A stretch of DNA of 64,000 nt from contig CAJTKM010000007.1 in NCBI GenBank assembly GCA_910576545.1, positions 50,976 to 114,975 on the forward strand. Direction: 5' to 3'. Positions within the stretch are counted from its first letter, which is position 1. Every line of letters starts with the position of its first letter. Both the position numbers and the translations under genes were made by a program. The notes under the pieces were generated by a model, which saw nothing but the letters and a program-made list of their open reading frames with translations, did not search any database and was not told the DNA's origin. The stretch is from Lachnospiraceae bacterium. GTDB lineage: Bacteria; Bacillota; Clostridia; Lachnospirales; Anaerotignaceae. This document shows positions 60,017 through 64,000 of the stretch, in pieces.

Positions 60017-61657
60017 CTATCTGGATGCGAAGTCCAGTTCCATTGTTTTCGGTTCACATTGGAATTGGAACCAGATGTCAATTTTCTGATATTTCTTTCC
60101 TGCTATGTATTTCCCCTGGTGTACTTCAATGCGGTCTATCAGTTTGAATAAGATTTCTGTATTTAACTCCTGCAAATCATCATAAGATGCAATCAGCCTG
60201 CAAAACATTTCATACCGTTGCTTTCGCTCCATGAAATCCATTTTGGCATCCCGTGACCTTTGGAGAAGCTTGAGTTTGCTTTCCGCCTCTGTTTTTTCTT
60301 CCATATATTTTGTATATAGGCGTTCAAATTGTTCTTGCGCAATACGTCCTTCGTATTTGTCGTCAAACAGCTGCTCTAATTTTTGCTCCAACACAGTCAG
60401 CCTGCGTTCTGTTTTTACATCCTCCTGGTCCGCCTGTTTTTCTGTGCGTTCCAGCATTTCCTGCAAAAGATCCTGCTTTTGCTGTTCTGTCAGGCGGAGC
60501 TGTTCCCGTAACGCTGCCAGCACCGCTTTATATAACACATCGTAATCTATCGTATGATTGGAGCAATACTTTTTTCCGCCCAGCTTATAACCGCCACAGT
60601 TCAAATTTGCAGTAGCGCCTTTCTTTCTTGTGCCTACCGTTGACATATTTTTGCCGCAGTCTGCGCAGAAAGCCAATCCGGAAAAAATATTGACAAACCC
60701 TTTTTCTCGTTTCTGTGTCCGGCTCTGCATCCGTTTTCGGACAATATTCCATGTGTCTTCATCTATCAGTGGCTCGTGCGTATTGGGGACAAGTATCCAT
60801 TCCTCTTTTGGCTTTGCGTAACAGGCTTTGCTTTTGAAGCTGGGCTTATAGGTTTTCCCTTGCAGCATATGACCCAAATATACTTCATTTCGCAGCATTT
60901 TATTGATATTCGCCGCTTTCCATTCTGTTGCGCCGCGGAAGCGCTCCATAGAAAGATGCAGGTTTTTCTGATAACGATACTGCGATGGTGTTGAAACACC
61001 TTCTTTATTCAAAATCGTTGCAATCTGTGATGGGCTGTATCCCTCTTTTGCAAGCAGGAACATTCGCTGCACAACCGCTCCCGCAGTGTCATCCACTAAC
61101 AGATGGTTTTTATTGTTTGGATTTTTATAGTAGCCATATGGCGCAAAAGCGCTGATGCACGCCCCTTCCTGCATTTTCACATCAAATGCGGCATGGATTT
61201 TCCTTGAAATATCTCCCGCATATAGTTCATTGACCAGATTCTGCACAGGGGCGACAATGTTGTTCACGGCAGTCCGCTGGGCAGTATCAATCCCTTCGCT
61301 GACCGAAATATAGCGGATATGATGTTCCGGGAAATATTCATCCATCAGCATATTGATTCTGCCGCTGTTTCGGCCTAAACGAGAAAGATCCTTTGTCATT
61401 ATAATCTGGATCTTCCCCTTTTCCGCATCCTCCAGCATACGCTGAAAAGCCGGACGGTTCAGGTTTGTCCCCGTATAACCGTCGTCAACATATTCATCAT
61501 ATATGACAAATTTATTTTTCCGCGCATATTCCATCAGGATTTTGCGCTGGTTCTCGATAGAGGCGCTTTCTGTACCTTTCTCGTCTTCTTTGGAAAGGCG
61601 GAGATAGAGCGCGCACATTTCTATTTTTACAGGTTTTTTTATCGATTTGGTCTGCAT
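60017..61657 (-). CDS. Large serine recombinase
   Basis: A 546-residue integrase. The catalytic domain begins YLRLSKEDE with Ser22 as nucleophile, continues with SIENQRKILMEYARKNKF and YVDDGYTGTNLNRPAFQRML, and TKDLSRLGRN supplies catalytic arginines. The 'recombinase' domain lies around residues 165-290. A zinc ribbon follows (CADCGKN ... CGGYKLGGKKYCSNH), then a coiled coil (residues about 370-450) and the C-terminal helix. This is the TndX/TnpX-type layout of conjugative transposons. The start at 61657 has GGAGG upstream. It ends with MELDFASR and a stop codon one base from the feoB remnant. Confidence 0.93.
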   Translation of the reverse strand: MQTKSIKKPVKIEMCALYLRLSKEDEKGTESASIENQRKILMEYARKNKFVIYDEYVDDGYTGTNLNRPAFQRMLEDAEKGKIQIIMTKDLSRLGRNSGRINMLMDEYFPEHHIRYISVSEGIDTAQRTAVNNIVAPVQNLVNELYAGDISRKIHAAFDVKMQEGACISAFAPYGYYKNPNNKNHLLVDDTAGAVVQRMFLLAKEGYSPSQIATILNKEGVSTPSQYRYQKNLHLSMERFRGATEWKAANINKMLRNEVYLGHMLQGKTYKPSFKSKACYAKPKEEWILVPNTHEPLIDEDTWNIVRKRMQSRTQKREKGFVNIFSGLAFCADCGKNMSTVGTRKKGATANLNCGGYKLGGKKYCSNHTIDYDVLYKAVLAALREQLRLTEQQKQDLLQEMLERTEKQADQEDVKTERRLTVLEQKLEQLFDDKYEGRIAQEQFERLYTKYMEEKTEAESKLKLLQRSRDAKMDFMERKQRYEMFCRLIASYDDLQELNTEILFKLIDRIEVHQGKYIAGKKYQKIDIWFQFQCEPKTMELDFASR

Positions 61658-61960
61658 AAGCCCTCCTTCCCTGCCAAATCGACCGTTCATTTGCAAAATT
61701 ATTATAACATATCCGGTCGATCATTTCAAAAAATTCATATTTGTTCCAATAGCAGCTTCAAAAGTATCTGGTATACAGAGCAAGATTTTGAGGAATGGAC
61801 AGTTACATGAATCATTTCTTTGGATAATTGTTTCATAAATCCTCCTTCACAAAAAATTAAGCTGTTTTCATATATATTTTTTATGAGCTTGGCCTATTCA
61901 AAGGCGTCATAGCATCATCATCTGTTGGAAAATAAAACAAGAAAAGTTTACGATTACTAC

Positions 61961-62215
61961 AATTTTGAATAATATAATGTGCCATATTTTCAGCGGTCAG
62001 GAACCGCCTACTGCCCACCCCTGGCACAATGGGAGTATCCAAGGCCGTTTTGGTTCAAAACGCTATCATACCGCCGACAGGCTTCGCCGTGTTCGCAGTA
62101 TGCCCCTTTACGCGGGGGAACGTGCCATAGTCCCTTTTCAAAATGTTTTCATCGCAGTTTCCTCATGAACCGGATAAGGATTGCAGATCGCAGTTTGTCG
62201 CTCCAGCTATAAATA
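61961..62215. other. Structure-rich non-coding region in the mobile element
   Basis: The 683-base gap 61697-62379 has no convincing gene. Within it, 61961-62215 is GC-richer than its surroundings and rich in hairpins, for example GCGGT-CAGGA-ACCGC near 61990, a CCGCCGACAGGC block and GCGGGGGAACGTGCC near 62117. It could be an origin of transfer, a leader RNA or a replication region. I cannot decide which. Confidence 0.35.
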
Positions 62216-62379
62216 GTTATCATGGCGGCTGCACCTGCTGTGCTTGCCTTTTTACAGCCATTTGAAAAAGTGTCCTTGGATACCGGATATTTTGTTGTCA
62301 AGGTTCGGGAATTCCATTGAAAGTTTTCCTTTCACTATGTAGGTCACTGGGAGTACCCTTTGACACCCTTATAATAAAA

Positions 62380-62772
62380 TTATTTTTTCTTCTGGATTTT
62401 CTTCATGACTGCCGCAACTGATTTTACAACAACGTTTTTTGCGCAGCCTTCCAGCTTTGCTATTTCTGCACAGCTATAACCATAAATTTTATTCAGGCAG
62501 AATCGCCTTCTTTGTGTAGGAGTACACATAGCTAAAATTTCAGCGATCGCTTCCCTGTCAATGTAGACATCTTCGGCGGATTTTAAGGTTTTAGAGCTTT
62601 CATTTACAATGATGTAATCCTCAGCACTGCGCTTATCGTAGTGGCGCCGCGCTTCATTTCTTTGTCGTTCTTTCAGCCTGCGGTCATCGTCAAAAACCTT
62701 AAATATCTCTGCACTTACTTCCAATTCTATTTTTTTGCCATATTCATCTTTAATCGTTACAAAATATTTCAT
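62380..62772 (-). CDS. Sigma-70 region 4-like helix-turn-helix protein
   Basis: A 130-residue protein of the type found in Tn916/Tn1549-like elements. The N-terminal part (KYFVTIKDEYGKKIELEVSA and onward) is basic. The C-terminal part, LAMCTPTQRRRFCLNKIYGY followed by SCAEIAKLEGCAKNVVVKSV, is a sigma region 4-like HTH. It probably regulates element genes. The start at 62772 is chosen because AGGAG lies 9 bases upstream. The gap 62773-63286 is AT-rich and holds nothing recognisable. Confidence 0.75.
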   Translation of the reverse strand: MKYFVTIKDEYGKKIELEVSAEIFKVFDDDRRLKERQRNEARRHYDKRSAEDYIIVNESSKTLKSAEDVYIDREAIAEILAMCTPTQRRRFCLNKIYGYSCAEIAKLEGCAKNVVVKSVAAVMKKIQKKK

Positions 62773-63286
62773 TTTCCTCATCTCCTGAAATTTTTTTTGG
62801 ATTCCAGAAGGTGGGGCGGGGATCTGCAATGGTAAAAAAGCGCAAAAAAAATCAATATCCTGCGGTTCCTTTTTTCAATGGGTACAGAATATTTAAAAGC
62901 CCGTATACATAGCTTTTCCCGTTGCTTTTCCTGAGTCATTTGCTGCTCCTGCCAAAGAGAAGAAAATGCAGTTCTCTTAATTGGCGGTAAAATCACTTAT
63001 TATCATTGAAAAAATTTCTTCACTATAAAATAAGTGTTTGAAGAATCAGAATAAAAACGGGAAATATGTATAAACTTTATTTTTACGCAATGATACCTGT
63101 TGAGATAGGGATAAATCTAATTTGCAGTATTCTCTGCCTTGGAGTAAATTTATACGGCAAAAATATAATTGTATATCCTTTTAGGATTTTTAGATTATTA
63201 GTTTTGTATAAAAAAGGATTTATAATTAAAAAAAGGTGTTACTTTTAATATTTAGAATTTTTTAGCATTTATTATGGGAGTTTGCT

Positions 63287-63649
63287 ATGGACACTCAAAA
63301 ACCAAAATCCGTTGACTACTTCTCAATGGGAAAGAAAATACGAAACTTCAGAAAAGAAAAAGGCTGGACACAAGACTTCCTCAGTGAACAATGCGGAATT
63401 ACTTCTACAAATCTTTCACATATTGAGCGAGGTAAAACAAAACCCAGTGTTGAGACTCTTGTGAAAATTGCAAACTGCCTTGAAGTAAATTTGGATTCTT
63501 TGTTATGTGACAGTTTAACTTCAGCAGCAACTCCTATTTTTATGAATAAAATATCCGCGACGCTCGAAAGCTATTCTGATTTGGAAATTAGGGTATTATC
63601 TGACGTTTTAGATATTGCGAAGGAAATTATTCAAAAACATATCACCTAA
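63287..63649 (+). CDS. Xre family transcriptional regulator
   Basis: A 120-residue regulator with an HTH_3 domain at about residues 17-72: KKIRNFRKEKGWTQDFLSEQ, then GITSTNLSHIERGKTKPSVE and TLVKIANCLEVNLDSLL. The C-terminal 45 residues are helical. GGGAG lies 6 bases before the ATG. It lies 23 bases upstream of the sigma factor gene, so the two are likely co-transcribed and control the element. Confidence 0.9.
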   Translation: MDTQKPKSVDYFSMGKKIRNFRKEKGWTQDFLSEQCGITSTNLSHIERGKTKPSVETLVKIANCLEVNLDSLLCDSLTSAATPIFMNKISATLESYSDLEIRVLSDVLDIAKEIIQKHIT

Positions 63650-63672
63650 GGATAAGAGAAACGGGGAATATT

Positions 63673-64000
63673 ATGAATCAAGAAGATAAAATAAAGTTTC
63701 TTGAGCAAGTCTATCGTTCTGAGGCGAAAAATATGCTGTATTATACCAGAAGCGCAATGGGCAATTATTCCCAAGCGGAAGATATTGTCCAAACAACGTT
63801 CAAAATTGCCATGGAAAAGATTGATGACTTTGTATACAATCCTAACCCAATCGGCTGGATCAAGACCACGCTAAAAAACGAAATGAAAAATAGGCGCAGG
63901 GAACAGGAAAAATGGCAAAAAATCATTATAGATATCGAGATTGATACTATCGCCTATCAAGACGAATATTTCTCAGAAACCTTTTCCCACAGCGTAGATC
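63673..64000 (+). CDS. Sigma-70 family (ECF-like) RNA polymerase sigma factor, 3' truncated by window edge
   Basis: The first 109 codons are visible. MNQEDKIKFLEQVYRSEAKN is followed by SQAEDIVQTTFKIAMEKID and GWIKTTLKNEMKNRRR, the region 2 pattern of ECF-type sigma factors. The frame is open to the right edge, and region 4 must lie beyond 64000. The start at 63673 lies 23 bases after the Xre stop. Together with the sigma-like protein at 62380, it suggests that the element has its own transcription control. Confidence 0.85.
   Translation, partial: MNQEDKIKFLEQVYRSEAKNMLYYTRSAMGNYSQAEDIVQTTFKIAMEKIDDFVYNPNPIGWIKTTLKNEMKNRRREQEKWQKIIIDIEIDTIAYQDEYFSETFSHSVD

Larger units (their letters stand above)
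60017..64000. mobile_element. Integrated element, one end only (large serine recombinase type)
   Basis: The element begins at the feoB junction with its recombinase gene and continues past the window. The DNA from about 61.7 kb on is clearly AT-richer than the chromosome to the left. The genes seen are typical of conjugative transposons (Tn1549/Tn5397-like) or prophages: recombinase, sigma-like protein, Xre regulator and sigma factor. Conjugation or phage genes are not visible in this part, so its class cannot be settled. Confidence 0.75.

Noticed and set aside
61965..62212. Two overlapping plus-strand frames of 67 and 77 codons in the mobile element
   Set aside because: No ribosome site, odd composition, and both cover the same structured segment, which is better read as non-coding.
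63066..63248. A hydrophobic 60-codon frame ahead of the Xre gene
   Set aside because: It lies in very AT-rich DNA with no ribosome site; such frames arise by chance there.
1..64000. tRNA genes
   Set aside because: I looked for T-loop GGTTCGAATCC-type sequences with a paired acceptor end and found none. A tRNA scan would be needed to be sure.

Overview
The window looks like the chromosome of an anaerobic, low- to medium-GC Firmicute of the class Clostridia, most likely a gut Lachnospirales relative such as Anaerotignum or Clostridium cluster XIVb. That placement is an inference from gene content: an rnfCDGEAB operon, a T-box alaS, HrcA/CIRCE control, mreBCD-PBP2-minC, a dgt-dnaG-rpoD-trmK-nif3 block, and secreted proteins ending in Cu-amine-oxidase-N-like repeats. 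There are no tRNA genes, rRNA genes or CRISPR arrays that I can see.

Layout. 1-4.1 kb: a TPP riboswitch pointing out of the left edge, a DUF4362-like lipoprotein gene fused translationally to a short serine recombinase, a zinc-ribbon membrane protein, a DUF1349 protein and a subtilisin-like protease remnant that has lost two of its three catalytic residues. 4.1-9.5 kb: the Rnf ferredoxin:NAD+ oxidoreductase operon, with its own promoter and a shared terminator. 9.7-13 kb: a TetR regulator facing a YCII protein across a consensus promoter with twin palindromic operators, then a MocR-type regulator and an acetyltransferase. 13-18 kb: rpoN and a divergent T-box-controlled alaS whose leader carries a small inverted-repeat element. 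18-26.3 kb: two unknown genes, then the cell-shape and division cluster DUF4321-mreB-mreC-mreD-PBP2-minC.

26.3-34.6 kb is the most unusual part. Two large paralogous S-layer-like secreted proteins have near-identical C-termini and matching promoters with leaders of about 230 nt. Around them sit three small-protein loci built like type I toxin-antitoxin modules: a holin-like toxin whose start region is broken by a palindromic insert, and two tandem units coding 31- and 25-residue membrane peptides, each with a downstream antisense promoter. After that come two paralogous proteins with a phage tail-fibre-like N-terminus.

36-58.8 kb is mostly housekeeping on the minus strand: htpG with a CIRCE element, RNase P RNA, a uridine kinase-like protein, a YrvL-like protein, nif3, trmK, a pair of paralogous membrane proteins, rpoD, dnaG, dgt, a TrpXYZ-type ABC transporter, yqeY, rpsU and glgB. 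A beta-CASP metallo-beta-lactamase protein on the plus strand and a PilZ protein follow. 59-64 kb: feoB is cut by an integrated element. The large serine recombinase gene ends exactly at the junction, and AT-rich DNA with a sigma-like gene, a Xre regulator and a sigma factor cut by the window edge continues past 64 kb.

Two families of short inverted-repeat (MITE-like) elements occur twice each, and a family of GC-rich palindromic intergenic repeats fills many of the gaps between genes.
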